Shown in pieces: positions 45,311 through 54,005 of a stretch of 64,000 bases of DNA. The number at the start of each line of letters is the position of its first letter. Within the stretch, counting starts at the first letter, position 1. The notes under the pieces were generated by a model. That model saw only the letters and a program-made list of their open reading frames with translations, did not search any database and was not told the origin of the DNA. The DNA is from Paraglaciecola polaris LMG 21857 (GTDB lineage Bacteria > Pseudomonadota > Gammaproteobacteria > Enterobacterales > Alteromonadaceae): positions 1 to 64,000 of the forward strand of contig NZ_BAER01000024.1 of assembly GCF_000315055.1 (NCBI RefSeq). Direction: 5' to 3'. A program made the position numbers and the translations under genes.

Positions 45311-47074
45311 ATGTCCGAGTCTTTTTTACGTCAACAATTTCCCATTTTTAGTCAACACAACACGGATACACCTTGGGTGTACTTTGATAATGGGGCAACG
45401 ACGCAAAAACCACAGACAGTTATAGATACCATTCAGCGCTTTTATTCACGGCAAAATGCCAATGTGCATCGTGCTAGCCACAGGGTCTCTGCGGCAACCA
45501 CCGAAATGTTTGAACAAACACGTAAAGACGTCGCGGCTTTTATCAATGCGGCCAGTGAAAAAGAAATCATCTGGACCAAAGGTTGCACTGAAAGTATTAA
45601 CTTGATTGCCAATGTATTAGCCAAAGGGCATGTTTCAGCGGGTGATGAAATCGTACTGTCGGCCCTTGAGCACCACGCCAATATTGTGCCTTGGCAGCAA
45701 ATCGCCAAGGAGTTGGATTTACGCATTCGGGTGATCCCAGTGGACGAAAATGGTGTGTTGCAAGCTGATAAAGCCAAAAGCATGATCTCTCATAAAACGG
45801 CGTTGGTGGCGGTAGGTCATGTATCGAATGCGCTGGGTAATATTAATCCAATTGATGTCATTATCGCCCAAGCCAAGAAACATGGGGCGCTGACATTGAT
45901 CGACGGTGCTCAGGCTGTCGCGCATTTATCGGTGGATGTGCAAGCACTGGACTGTGATTTCTATGTTTTTAGTGGTCATAAAATTTTTGGCCCCACAGGG
46001 ATAGGTGTTCTATATGGTCGTCAAGTGTTACTAGAGGGACTGCCACCCTATCAGACCGGCGGAGAAATGATTGAAAGAGTCAGCTTTTCAGGCACTACGT
46101 TCCAAGGGTTACCCTTTAAATTTGAAGCTGGCACGCCAAATATCGCTGGAGTACTTGGATTAGGAGCGGCGATATCGTTCGCTCGTCATCACGCGCTAAT
46201 GATATCGGCTCAAGAGCAGGCATTATATCGGGCTCTTATTCATGGTTTACAAAAGATTGTAGGCATACGCCTCTGGGGAGAGATAGATAACAGCATATGC
46301 ATACAGTCGTTTAGTATTGATGATGTGAACAATCAAGATCTTGGGGTATTGCTGAATGAACATAATATTGCCGTACGAGTGGGTCATCATTGTGCCATGC
46401 CGCTTATGCAAGCACTGGGCATAGATGGCACTGTTCGTGTTTCGTTGAGCGCATATAACACCCTAGATGAGGTAATTTACTTCCTTCGCACGCTGGACAT
46501 TATTCTTCGCACGCTTAAGCCGAATGTAATGCTTGCACCTCAAGCACATGTTAATTCCCCAGCGAACGATCATCCTAACATCAGTGACTCGGGAGAATTG
46601 AATAGTGTATTCAGCATACCAGTGCAACGTAAATATTCTTTTAATGTTAATGATGATTTTGATTTTGATTTTGATTTTGAAAGAATGCCGCTGGCATTAC
46701 ATATTCGTCAAGCGAGTAGTTGGGACGAAACCTATCGACAAATTATGCTGGCGGGTAAACAACTGAATAAATTGTCACCTGAGGAACAGATTGGCCAGTA
46801 TGAAGTGATGGGCTGTGAAAGTCAGGTGTGGCTTAAGTGTGTTAACCAAGGTCATCATTTAGCGCTTTGGGCCTATTCACCGAGTAAAATAGTCCGCGGT
46901 CTATTGGCCATCATTTTTGAGCCGTTAGCGCATTTGACGATCAAGCAGATTAAGCAGTTTAATTTGCATGGATATTTAGATGCCCTGGGATTAGGTCGGC
47001 ATGTGAGTCAGTCCAGAGGTAACGGCTTACAAGCTGTCATTGAACACATCCAAAGGCATGTCAACGAACGCTGA
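45311..47074 (+). CDS. Fused cysteine desulfurase-sulfur acceptor protein (CsdA-CsdE / SufS-SufE)
   Basis: Mobilises sulfur from cysteine as persulfide, in one chain with its acceptor. Residues 1-400 are a SufS/CsdA-type PLP desulfurase: NGATTQKP, SALEHHANIVPWQ, DGAQAVAHL, Lys224 in SGHKIFGPTGIG (PLP) and Cys361 in RVGHHCAMPLM (persulfide). A linker of about 55 residues holds a DFDFDFDF tract encoded by a hexanucleotide repeat. Residues about 463-587 are a SufE/CsdE domain, with Cys502 in MGCESQVWL as acceptor and SRGNGLQAVIEHI at the end. Usually these are separate proteins; total length 587 aa equals their sum plus linker. It is monocistronic, which argues against the suf operon and for the Csd system. 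Confidence 0.9.
   Translation: MSESFLRQQFPIFSQHNTDTPWVYFDNGATTQKPQTVIDTIQRFYSRQNANVHRASHRVSAATTEMFEQTRKDVAAFINAASEKEIIWTKGCTESINLIANVLAKGHVSAGDEIVLSALEHHANIVPWQQIAKELDLRIRVIPVDENGVLQADKAKSMISHKTALVAVGHVSNALGNINPIDVIIAQAKKHGALTLIDGAQAVAHLSVDVQALDCDFYVFSGHKIFGPTGIGVLYGRQVLLEGLPPYQTGGEMIERVSFSGTTFQGLPFKFEAGTPNIAGVLGLGAAISFARHHALMISAQEQALYRALIHGLQKIVGIRLWGEIDNSICIQSFSIDDVNNQDLGVLLNEHNIAVRVGHHCAMPLMQALGIDGTVRVSLSAYNTLDEVIYFLRTLDIILRTLKPNVMLAPQAHVNSPANDHPNISDSGELNSVFSIPVQRKYSFNVNDDFDFDFDFERMPLALHIRQASSWDETYRQIMLAGKQLNKLSPEEQIGQYEVMGCESQVWLKCVNQGHHLALWAYSPSKIVRGLLAIIFEPLAHLTIKQIKQFNLHGYLDALGLGRHVSQSRGNGLQAVIEHIQRHVNER
46655..46678 (+). repeat. (GATTTT)4 hexanucleotide repeat in the csdA-csdE linker
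   Basis: Four perfect GATTTT units in frame, giving Asp-Phe repeated four times (residues 449-456). Because the unit is 6 bp, slippage would lengthen or shorten the linker without a frameshift. Confidence 0.9.
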
Positions 47075-47115
47075 TTTGCAGTCACTAGTATGTTTGTGGT
47101 GTGACTAAAAGGCGT

Positions 47116-47655
47116 TTATTTAATCAAAGGTAAGATAGCTTTAAACGCAGGGGTACGGCTATCACCTACTAATTCGTATAAAGCCATTTCAACGCTGGTC
47201 ATGGCGGCGCCTTGGCGGCTCAACTTATTTATCGCTAAGGTTTTGTTTTCTGCCAAGCGAGAAGACGTCGCGTCACAAACAACATCCACTGAGTAGCCTA
47301 AATTAAGCATACCCAGTACACTTTGATAAACACAAATATGCGCCTCAATGCCACATACTAACCAGTTTTGCTTAGTATGTTGTTTTAACGCATCGAGAAA
47401 TTCTGGTGCGGCACAGGCATTGAATGTGTGTTTAGTAATGGGGCTCCGAGGGGATAGTTCTTCACTAAGTGTTATGACGGTTTTGCCTAATTTTAGTGGT
47501 GCTTGTTCTAAGTAGATTATGGGTAATTCCAGTACCTTTGCGGCCTTAATAAGCATTAGGGTGTTGTGAATTAGCGTATCACTTTCATATACCATGTGCG
47601 CTAAATCACCTTGTATATCGACTACCACTAGGCCAGTGTTTTGAATTGTTAACAT
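47116..47655 (-). CDS. Isochorismatase-family hydrolase (YcaC-like)
   Basis: Cytoplasmic cysteine hydrolase of 179 aa. The Asp of the catalytic triad is in GLVVVDIQGDLAHMVYE, the Lys-bearing segment is LEQAPLKLGKTV, and the nucleophilic Cys is in NWLVCGIEAHICVYQSVLGMLNLGY. The segment VVCDATSSR and the C-terminal GAAMTSVEMALYELVGDS match the YcaC-like subgroup, whose physiological substrates are mostly unknown. It faces the CsdA-CsdE gene tail to tail, 41 bp apart. Confidence 0.87.
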   Translation of the reverse strand: MLTIQNTGLVVVDIQGDLAHMVYESDTLIHNTLMLIKAAKVLELPIIYLEQAPLKLGKTVITLSEELSPRSPITKHTFNACAAPEFLDALKQHTKQNWLVCGIEAHICVYQSVLGMLNLGYSVDVVCDATSSRLAENKTLAINKLSRQGAAMTSVEMALYELVGDSRTPAFKAILPLIK

Positions 47656-47908
47656 GTGGGCACCTATGACATGGGATAAGCTGTTACGTTAGCTAAGCCT
47701 AGGACGTATAACAATGCAATTCGGTGCATTGACGCCTCACTATGGTGCTTATTCATGTTTTTTCGTCATTCGCTTTTATTCAAAATATTGATTTTTAATG
47801 ACTTATTTTTTCTTTCAACGGGCGTGCTTTTTGCTTTACAAAGCGCATTCGTGTTCAGTCTGGTTGCTATAAATCAGTCGTACCATTCATTAGGTTAGGA
47901 GTTGTCTG

Positions 47909-48901
47909 TTGAAGTTCGTATTTTTTGTTTTGTGTTTATTGATGAGTGTGTCTGCCGTTGGGGTAGAAAAGGAGCCCCTGGCGGTAAAAGTGTTTATTGC
48001 CGGTATGTTTGAAATCGGCGGGAATCAAGGTGACAAGGCGGGGGAGTTTCAACATTGGTTTGAACGCTACTTTGTGGACACTGCGCCGATAACTGTAAAA
48101 GGTGCATTGAGTCCAGTGTTTTGTAATCAAGATGGCGTGTGCGGTTCTGTGTTAGGAATGGGCAAAGTGGCCTCTTCTTCGTCTATGCAGGCAATTGTTT
48201 TAAATCATCAATTTGATTTTAACCACAGCTACTTCATTGTTAGTGGGGTGGGTGGCGTGCCGCCATCACAAGGGACAATTGCAGACGTAAACTGGGGAAG
48301 TTGGCTGATTGATTATGACTTGGGCCACCGCTGGATGCCAGATGAAGGCATAGCCGGTGAACCGGTATTTATGCCAAGGCAAGGTTATGAAGATATTCGA
48401 CGTTATCAGCTTAATTCTAGGTTGGTTGATTTGGCCGTGGGCTTGTCTAAAGATGTGCAACTTCAAGATTCCGCCGAAGCTCAAGCTTATCGTATGCGTT
48501 ATACTCAACCTCAGGCTCGTCGTAAACCCACAGTGACAGTCGGTACGCATATTGCTGGTGACACTTTCTTTCATGGCCCAGGCCTGTCCGCACAAGCCCA
48601 ATATATTAGCCAGTTATATGGCGCAGATGACTATATGATTGCCGAAATGGAAGGGGTGGCGATTGCACAAGTTCTATCACGGACGGTGGGGATCGATAGA
48701 TTGCTCAGTTTACGTGGCGCGGTGAACTTTGATCAGGGAAACCCCAACGAAACCACCTTGGCACACCTTGACCCTGCTCCCGGTGAAACGGCAGGTGGTT
48801 TTGCTGAAACAGTCGAAAATATCGCGTTGGTGGGAGAAAAAGTGGTCGATTATCTGGTGGAGAATTGGGCCGATTTCAAAGATGGCGTCCCTGCTCATTA
48901 G
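47909..48901 (+). CDS. Purine nucleoside permease (NUP family), exported
   Basis: A 330-aa protein with an N-terminal signal (FVFFVLCLLMSVSAVGVE). The body follows the NUP family: KVFIAGMFEIGGNQGDKAGEFQHWFERYF, YFIVSGVGGVPPSQGTIADVNWGSWLIDYDLGHR, GTHIAGDTFFHGPGLSAQA and YMIAEMEGVAIAQVLSR, then LRGAVNFDQGNP. The family is named after a yeast nucleoside transporter but resembles nucleoside phosphorylases in fold, so periplasmic nucleoside binding or cleavage is as likely as transport. The start TTG at 47909 has TTAGGAG 7 bp upstream. Confidence 0.85.
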   Translation: MKFVFFVLCLLMSVSAVGVEKEPLAVKVFIAGMFEIGGNQGDKAGEFQHWFERYFVDTAPITVKGALSPVFCNQDGVCGSVLGMGKVASSSSMQAIVLNHQFDFNHSYFIVSGVGGVPPSQGTIADVNWGSWLIDYDLGHRWMPDEGIAGEPVFMPRQGYEDIRRYQLNSRLVDLAVGLSKDVQLQDSAEAQAYRMRYTQPQARRKPTVTVGTHIAGDTFFHGPGLSAQAQYISQLYGADDYMIAEMEGVAIAQVLSRTVGIDRLLSLRGAVNFDQGNPNETTLAHLDPAPGETAGGFAETVENIALVGEKVVDYLVENWADFKDGVPAH

Positions 48902-48910
48902 TCTGATTGT

Positions 48911-49150
48911 TCATTTTCTGGCTATATGATTCGGACTCGCTGGAGGGCAAAAATCTAATGGTGCTGTTTGGTCACACTTTTTGCATTCAAGTATGGCATG
49001 TAAATGCTGCTCACGTCCTTGGGGCGTGAGTACCCAAGGCCGATTGATCCAAGGAGGATCGTGGCGAACATGTTGAAAATGACCACAGGCCAGTTTAGCG
49101 ACCCAATGAGATTCATCGTCTTGGGTATAGTCAATAATAGGCTGTTGCAT
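48911..49150 (-). CDS. DUF3565 domain protein
   Basis: A 79-aa protein of the DUF3565 family. The family core is ACGHFQHVRHDPPWINRPWVLTPQGREQHLHAILECKKC, with CGH and CKKC that could bind a metal such as zinc. Function unknown. It ends 9 bp from the convergent nucleoside permease gene. A ribosome binding site (GAGGAAAT) lies about 8 bp before the ATG at 49150. Confidence 0.82.
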   Translation of the reverse strand: MQQPIIDYTQDDESHWVAKLACGHFQHVRHDPPWINRPWVLTPQGREQHLHAILECKKCDQTAPLDFCPPASPNHIARK

Positions 49151-49258
49151 ATGGTCTATTTCCTCGAGTGTTAGCGGCTAGATTCATTGTTAACGCGGCG
49201 CATAAACCGCGTGAGAGTGTTATTTGAACAAGTCCTTCGTGATGTCCTTTGTGTTTAC

Positions 49259-49339
49259 CAAACAACTTTATTTGGTTGTTTGTCTTATTGACACCCATTA
49301 AAGGTTGTAATCCAGTTGAACAATCATTTTTGGTTGTTT
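49259..49339. promoter_or_regulatory. Repeated GGTTGTTT elements before the SatD-like gene
   Basis: An inverted repeat CAAACAAC (49259-49266) / GTTGTTTG (49275-49282), and a direct copy TTTGGTTGTTT at 49271-49281 and 49329-49339, 58 bp apart and about 75 bp before the gene. The downstream gene encodes a C-terminal HTH, so autoregulation is possible. Confidence 0.4.
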
Positions 49340-49413
49340 TTGTTGCGGCGCTATTATCATTGATCGTACACTGACTGCAGATTTAACCATAGGTACAACC
49401 CGAGGTGATATCC

Positions 49414-50037
49414 ATGATTGCTGTTTTGACAGGAGATCTGGTGGACTCAACGGCCATGTCACGCAAGGATTATCAATTAGCTGTGACCTTAATGGAAGAC
49501 TATATTACAGCATGCCAGAAACGTTTTAACGCCCGAGGTGAGTTATATCGAGGTGATGGTATACAATTGATTTTTTGTCAGCCTCAACATGCCATGCGCG
49601 GGGTGATTGAATTAAAAAGCTTACTTTTCTCGGCAACTCATACTCAAAAACCCATTGGTATTACGTTGTCGATTGGTTTAGGCGATCAGCTCATCGAAGG
49701 CAGTAAGCCGAGTGTTTCTCAAGGCTCTGCATTTACCTTATCAGGCCGCGGCTTGGACACGACACCCAGTGGACATGTGAGTTTGCATCATGAGGGTGGC
49801 GACTTTTATGAGGCGCTCGTATTAGCGACGCAATTTCTTGACCATTTACTGAACTCGCACACACAAATGCAAGCCAGAGTGTTATACCACTATTTAAAAG
49901 CCGGTTTCCCTACTCATTCTCAATTAGCCGATGTTTTAGGTACCAGTCAGCAAAATGTGACTAAGCATTTGAGCCGAATGGGAGGCGATTTAATCAAGCA
50001 GTATTTAGCCTTGTACGAGACGAAGGTGAATAACTAA
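49414..50037 (+). CDS. SatD-like protein with C-terminal helix-turn-helix
   Basis: A 207-aa protein of the SatD family. The N-terminal part, IAVLTGDLVDSTAMSRKDY...GELYRGDGIQLIF and IGLGDQLIEGSKPSVSQGSAFTLSGRGLD, resembles a nucleotide cyclase-like fold. The C-terminal FPTHSQLADVLGTSQQNVTKHLSRMG is a clear HTH. It therefore probably senses a ligand and binds DNA. AGGTGA 6 bp upstream picks ATG 49414 over GTG 49405. It overlaps the DUF3307 gene by 1 bp (TAATG), a pairing that recurs with SatD proteins. The regulated function is unknown. Confidence 0.8.
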   Translation: MIAVLTGDLVDSTAMSRKDYQLAVTLMEDYITACQKRFNARGELYRGDGIQLIFCQPQHAMRGVIELKSLLFSATHTQKPIGITLSIGLGDQLIEGSKPSVSQGSAFTLSGRGLDTTPSGHVSLHHEGGDFYEALVLATQFLDHLLNSHTQMQARVLYHYLKAGFPTHSQLADVLGTSQQNVTKHLSRMGGDLIKQYLALYETKVNN

Positions 50038-50768
50038 TGACGTTGTTATTATTAATGGTCTTGGCCCATGTTATAGCCGATTTTTATATTCAAAAAGATA
50101 CCTGGGTGACGTGTAGAAAAGACAATCATTATGCTTCTTGGGGTTTGTGCAAACATGTGCTAACCCATGTGTTCTTATTGATCGCGGCTTTGTGGATCAG
50201 CGGGCAGTTAAACGGATCGGGATGGATTGCCATTGTTTTGATTGGATTTACTCATATGCTAATCGATATATGGAAGTCCTATAAGAATGACGGGTTATAT
50301 TATTTCTTACTCGATCAATCCTTTCATTTGTTGGTTATTGTCGTGGCGTGGTTAGTCTTGAGCGGCAGTACGTTCGCAGAAATAAAAGCTCAGCTGTTAT
50401 GGGTGTTGCAGATAAAATATCTGGCAATTGCCTGTGTTTACGTGATCGCGTGCCGGCCAGCCTCAATCGCGATATCGATAGCATTAAGCAATTACACCAC
50501 ACAGTTAGCAGACAAACAGACAGGGCTTGCATCCGCAGGGCGCTGGATAGGTTATCTGGAGCGTTGTTTAATTATTTCGTTTATTATCATAGGCCAATTT
50601 GCCGGAGTCGGATTTCTGCTGGCCGCCAAAACAATTTTCCGTTTTGGCGATCTGACCAAGGAGAAAGATATGAAGTTAACCGAGTATATGATGCTAGGTA
50701 CCTTATTGAGCTTTTCGTGCGCCCTATTGTTAGGGTGGTGGGTGAATAAAAGTTTCTTGTCGCTTTAG
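50037..50768 (+). CDS. DUF3307 membrane protein
   Basis: Integral membrane protein of 243 aa with about seven hydrophobic segments. DUF3307 marks: AHVIADFYIQKDTW near the N-terminus, KHVLTHVFLL, FTHMLIDIWKSY, LDQSFHLLVIV, and AAKTIFRFGDLTKEKDMKLTEYMMLGTLLSF near the C-terminus. The repeated His/Asp pairs inside helices could bind a metal or form a transport path. It is translationally coupled to the SatD-like regulator (TAATG). Role unknown; transport under SatD control is a guess. Confidence 0.82.
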   Translation: MTLLLLMVLAHVIADFYIQKDTWVTCRKDNHYASWGLCKHVLTHVFLLIAALWISGQLNGSGWIAIVLIGFTHMLIDIWKSYKNDGLYYFLLDQSFHLLVIVVAWLVLSGSTFAEIKAQLLWVLQIKYLAIACVYVIACRPASIAISIALSNYTTQLADKQTGLASAGRWIGYLERCLIISFIIIGQFAGVGFLLAAKTIFRFGDLTKEKDMKLTEYMMLGTLLSFSCALLLGWWVNKSFLSL

Positions 50769-50776
50769 CGCGCTGG

Positions 50777-51076
50777 TTAGATGATCAATGAAAAGCTTAG
50801 TAATACCCGTTTGCCTTGTTCAATGCGGGTAACACTGTGTTCGTACTTATCCGGTCGGAATAAGTAAATGCGTCCAAAAAAATTCATGATGCATTTTTGA
50901 CAATGAAAAACACCGCCTATCTTAGGTTGCTTCAAGACAATATTAAATTTGTAGTATCTCCCGTTCGGCACAGGATCGATATGATTCATTACCTTATGCT
51001 GATTGGGATAGGTCACTAAGTATGCAGAGACACGTTTGGATGTGAATAGTACCTTGTTACGAACACGAGCTAGCAA
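50777..51076 (-). CDS. Small 2OG-Fe(II) oxygenase-like protein
   Basis: A 99-aa protein with the core of the double-stranded beta-helix oxygenase fold: MNHIDPV holds the HxD iron motif, GRYYKFNIVLKQPKIGGVFHC forms following strands, and FRPDKYEHSVTRIEQGKRVLLSFSL carries the distal His and the Arg that binds 2-oxoglutarate. The complete triad makes activity possible, but it is well below the usual 180-250 aa, with almost no N-terminal support. The start is a TTG at 51076 with a strong AGGAGGT 6 bp upstream, which supports this short form. Substrate unknown. Confidence 0.72.
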   Translation of the reverse strand: MLARVRNKVLFTSKRVSAYLVTYPNQHKVMNHIDPVPNGRYYKFNIVLKQPKIGGVFHCQKCIMNFFGRIYLFRPDKYEHSVTRIEQGKRVLLSFSLII

Positions 51077-51102
51077 GGTAACCTCCTAAGCCAATTAATT
51101 TT

Positions 51103-51139
51103 AAAAAACGATTGTAGCATTCTTGAACAATCGTTTTTT
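51103..51139. terminator. Intrinsic terminator downstream of the diguanylate cyclase gene
   Basis: A perfect 13-bp stem (A6CGATTGT / ACAATCGT6) with an 11-nt loop. On the minus strand it lies about 44 bp after the diguanylate cyclase stop and is followed by a T run. Confidence 0.82.
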
Positions 51140-51182
51140 TGTTAATTTAGGCGTAATTAGATGGATTGACGCTAGCTTAGTA

Positions 51183-52622
51183 TTAATTGATTTTATGCAC
51201 GCGCACACAATTTTTCCCTGCGCGTTTAGCTTCATAAAGGGCATCGTCCGCCACTTTAACAAGTCGCTCTAATGAGCGAGCCTGAGGCGTATATGTCACC
51301 CCAAAACTTGCTGAAATGAGCAAGTCTATGTTGCCCATTAATACCAAAGGGTGCTCAGCTATTTTAGCACAGGTACGCTGGGCAATGACCCGAGCTTTTT
51401 CGACCTTAGTGGCCGGCAGTAAAATAACAAACTCTTCGCCCCCCCAGCGTGCAATAGCATCGTGCTCGCGTAGTTCACTTTGTAATAAATGAGCGATTTC
51501 AATTAATACTTTGTCGCCCACATTGTGTCCATGGGTGTCATTAATACGTTTGAAGTTATCCACGTCTACCATGATTAGACTAACCTCTTGGCTAGCCCTG
51601 ACGATTTTGTCGAAACGCCATTGAATATGTGGCCGATTGTGCAGTTGAGTGAGAGGATCGAGCTGATGTTTTTTAGCTGATTCACGTTCAAAAAAACGAA
51701 TAATCACATGGGCGGTAACGAATATCACGAAAATAGCCAATAATACAAAAGAGGTATGACTGGTATACGCTTCCGTACTGGCATCTTTGCGTGATGACAG
51801 AGGTGTGAGCAGGTATAGTTTCCAGTGCAGTGCCTTTAAATCGATTTGGGCAATTAAACTAGTGGCATCAGGCGTTTTAACAATAATATTGTTCAAATTC
51901 GGTAAACTTTGCTGCTCTGGGGTTAACGCCTGAAACCAGTGCAGTTGCTCCACAGAAAGAATACGCTGACCGTCAGCGAGCAGTTTGGGGTTTGAGGCCA
52001 ACACCACATCCTGGTTGTTATCCGCAAAGATAAAGTCATAACCAAAAGAGTCTTTGTATTTGTCAAATACCTCTAAGAAGGTTTTTAAGCGCTTGCCAAC
52101 CCCAATAAAACCAAGAAATACCCCCTGATCGTTAAACACTTTCACATCAAAATAAATGTGGATATCTTGTCGATTACCTAATGCTGCTGCTATGTTTTTT
52201 GGTTGTTGTTTTACCCTAAAATACCATTCTACTTGACCTTCTTTTAAGGCTAATGTGCTGCCATTGGCGTTGTATTGTTTACGGCTGGTTTCGCTGGCGA
52301 CAAAAAAGTCCATGTTGTAATCCATGGACATGCGTTTGACTAATGCGAGCATGGCCATATCATCAATCTGTTTGGCCGCCATTAAATTGCGTAATGTCGG
52401 CGTATTGGCGAGGATCTGCGCAGTATGTAGGGGTTTAACTAATTCTTCTGTGACCAAATCAAATGCTGGTGACATAGATTGCTGTTGCAGACGACTTTGT
52501 TCTTCGACTGAGTCAGATAAGGTTAAATAACCACTGATCGCCACAGCAATGGCCATAATAAACAACATGCTGGGCACTTTGAAGCCAAGATGGGATAACC
52601 TACTTCGATGGGGAGTGCTCAA
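51183..52622 (-). CDS. Membrane diguanylate cyclase with periplasmic cache-type sensor
   Basis: Makes c-di-GMP in response to a periplasmic signal. Of 479 aa, a helix at about 17-34 (MLFIMAIAVAISGYLTL) and one at about 283-303 bracket a periplasmic sensor with QVEWYFRVKQQPKNIA and VFLGFIGVGKRLKTFLEVFDKY, a cache-like arrangement. The GGDEF domain (about 315-475) has DPLTQLHNR, VDNFKRINDTHGHNVGDKVL and the active-site RWGGEEFVILLP. No RxxD inhibitory site is evident four to five residues ahead of GGEEF. It is monocistronic with its own terminator. Confidence 0.9.
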   Translation of the reverse strand: MSTPHRSRLSHLGFKVPSMLFIMAIAVAISGYLTLSDSVEEQSRLQQQSMSPAFDLVTEELVKPLHTAQILANTPTLRNLMAAKQIDDMAMLALVKRMSMDYNMDFFVASETSRKQYNANGSTLALKEGQVEWYFRVKQQPKNIAAALGNRQDIHIYFDVKVFNDQGVFLGFIGVGKRLKTFLEVFDKYKDSFGYDFIFADNNQDVVLASNPKLLADGQRILSVEQLHWFQALTPEQQSLPNLNNIIVKTPDATSLIAQIDLKALHWKLYLLTPLSSRKDASTEAYTSHTSFVLLAIFVIFVTAHVIIRFFERESAKKHQLDPLTQLHNRPHIQWRFDKIVRASQEVSLIMVDVDNFKRINDTHGHNVGDKVLIEIAHLLQSELREHDAIARWGGEEFVILLPATKVEKARVIAQRTCAKIAEHPLVLMGNIDLLISASFGVTYTPQARSLERLVKVADDALYEAKRAGKNCVRVHKIN

Positions 52623-52756
52623 CGCGAAAATCCAATTGCCATTAAAAATTATAAAGCTTACGTGTTATTTCAGCTCAGGAATATACAATTTTAGTCGTAG
52701 TTTTTGTATAAAAAACCCACTAAAAGTAAATTTTTAGCCACTTTTGCGTGTCATCG

Positions 52757-54001
52757 CTAGCTTTCTAAGGGACGATTTTTAGCCTCAATCCACTGGGCCA
52801 TATACTGGGTACTTTTATGTTGGTGATGTTGCAACATGCTACCTGTGAAGTTTTTCAGTCTATGGGCCGTCAGGTTATTTTTAAGCTGTGTTAAATGGTT
52901 AATAAGTGCCGGTGCTAGCTGCCGTTTATCAAAGCGCTGTAAGGCATGCTCGCCTCGTTCACCGGCTTGGTGCCATAACGCTGGGTCTTGATATAACGCA
53001 ACTGCCTGAAAGGCAAACTCCAGTGCACTATGGGCAATGGCACCAGGCCAAGTATCTTCAGTACACATGCCCTCAGCGCCAATGGATGTGGTAACACTTG
53101 GCGTATTGCACAGCATGGCTTCTGCCAACTTGCCTTTAATGCCGGCACCAAAACGCAGGGGAGCCAAGCATACGCGGGCGTCGCCCATGACCGCTTTGGC
53201 ATTCTCTGCCCAACCTTTGATATGAAAACCTTGCTTGGCATTGTGCAATTGACTGGCCTTTGGTGGCGGATAAGCCCCATAGATGTGCAGCTCAGCGGCT
53301 GGTAGAGCTTGTCTAATCAAGGGCCATATTTCTGTCTTTAGCCACAGAACAGCATTCCAGTTGGGTTCATGGCGAAAATTGCCAATGCTGATGAAGTGCT
53401 GGCGCTGTGAGAAGGTTTTGTGTTTAGAAGCATCACCACTTGGCACTAAGTCGAGCATAAACGGACAATGATAAAGCAATGTCTCAGGCACACCGAAAGT
53501 ATTACCTAGCAGTGCATGTTCATAATCGGAAATAATTAAACTCAAATCACAGCGATAGATAGAAGCCACTTCACGAAGCGCCAAATCACCCTTTAAGTCT
53601 TGCTCGGTTACCGCACGATCCTGTTTGAACGCACGATGACGAGCATCGCGCAAACTATGTAAATCCTCGGTATCAAGCACGCGCAGAGCGTTTGGGCAAT
53701 GCTTTGCCACGCGCCAGCCAAACTGTTCTTCTAACATAAAGCGATCGAACAACACCATATCGGGCTGTTGTTGTTGAATAAAATCGTCAAAGCTAGGGCA
53801 ATTTAGCGAGATACTGTGTTCGCTTATGGCCATTTTAGTGAGGTCGATTTTATGCTCGCCTTGCAAAGCTGGGCTGGCAAAGCTGACAGTCCAGCCTTGC
53901 TGGGTAAAGAGTGTCAGCAAGCTCATCATATGTTGCCCAGCTGCGGACGAGTTTGGTTCAGGCCAGACATAGCCGATGACTAAAACGTGTTGAATTGACA
54001 T
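52757..54001 (-). CDS. Glycosyltransferase (GT4-like)
   Basis: A 414-aa GT-B glycosyltransferase-like protein. N-terminal HVLVIGYVWPEPNSSAAGQHMMSLLTLFTQQGWTVSFAS is typical of sugar-nucleotide transferases with a glycine-rich loop. The C-terminal half has FISIGNFRHEPNWNAVLWLKTEIWPLIRQALPAAELHIYG, then VCLAPLRFGAGIKGKLAEAMLCNTPSVTTSIGAEGM, the acceptor/donor motif with Glu. The acceptor is unknown. The ATG at 54001 matches the expected N-terminus, 4 bp after the stop of the upstream diguanylate cyclase gene, so c-di-GMP synthesis and this transferase are probably co-expressed. Confidence 0.85.
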   Translation of the reverse strand: MSIQHVLVIGYVWPEPNSSAAGQHMMSLLTLFTQQGWTVSFASPALQGEHKIDLTKMAISEHSISLNCPSFDDFIQQQQPDMVLFDRFMLEEQFGWRVAKHCPNALRVLDTEDLHSLRDARHRAFKQDRAVTEQDLKGDLALREVASIYRCDLSLIISDYEHALLGNTFGVPETLLYHCPFMLDLVPSGDASKHKTFSQRQHFISIGNFRHEPNWNAVLWLKTEIWPLIRQALPAAELHIYGAYPPPKASQLHNAKQGFHIKGWAENAKAVMGDARVCLAPLRFGAGIKGKLAEAMLCNTPSVTTSIGAEGMCTEDTWPGAIAHSALEFAFQAVALYQDPALWHQAGERGEHALQRFDKRQLAPALINHLTQLKNNLTAHRLKNFTGSMLQHHQHKSTQYMAQWIEAKNRPLES

Positions 54002-54005
54002 AATA

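Noticed and set aside
47642-47656. GTTAAC palindrome at the isochorismatase start resembling the agar-locus operator
   Set aside because: It overlaps the start codon rather than a promoter, is not symmetric beyond the core and is far from the locus. GTTAAC alone is common in this AT-rich sequence.
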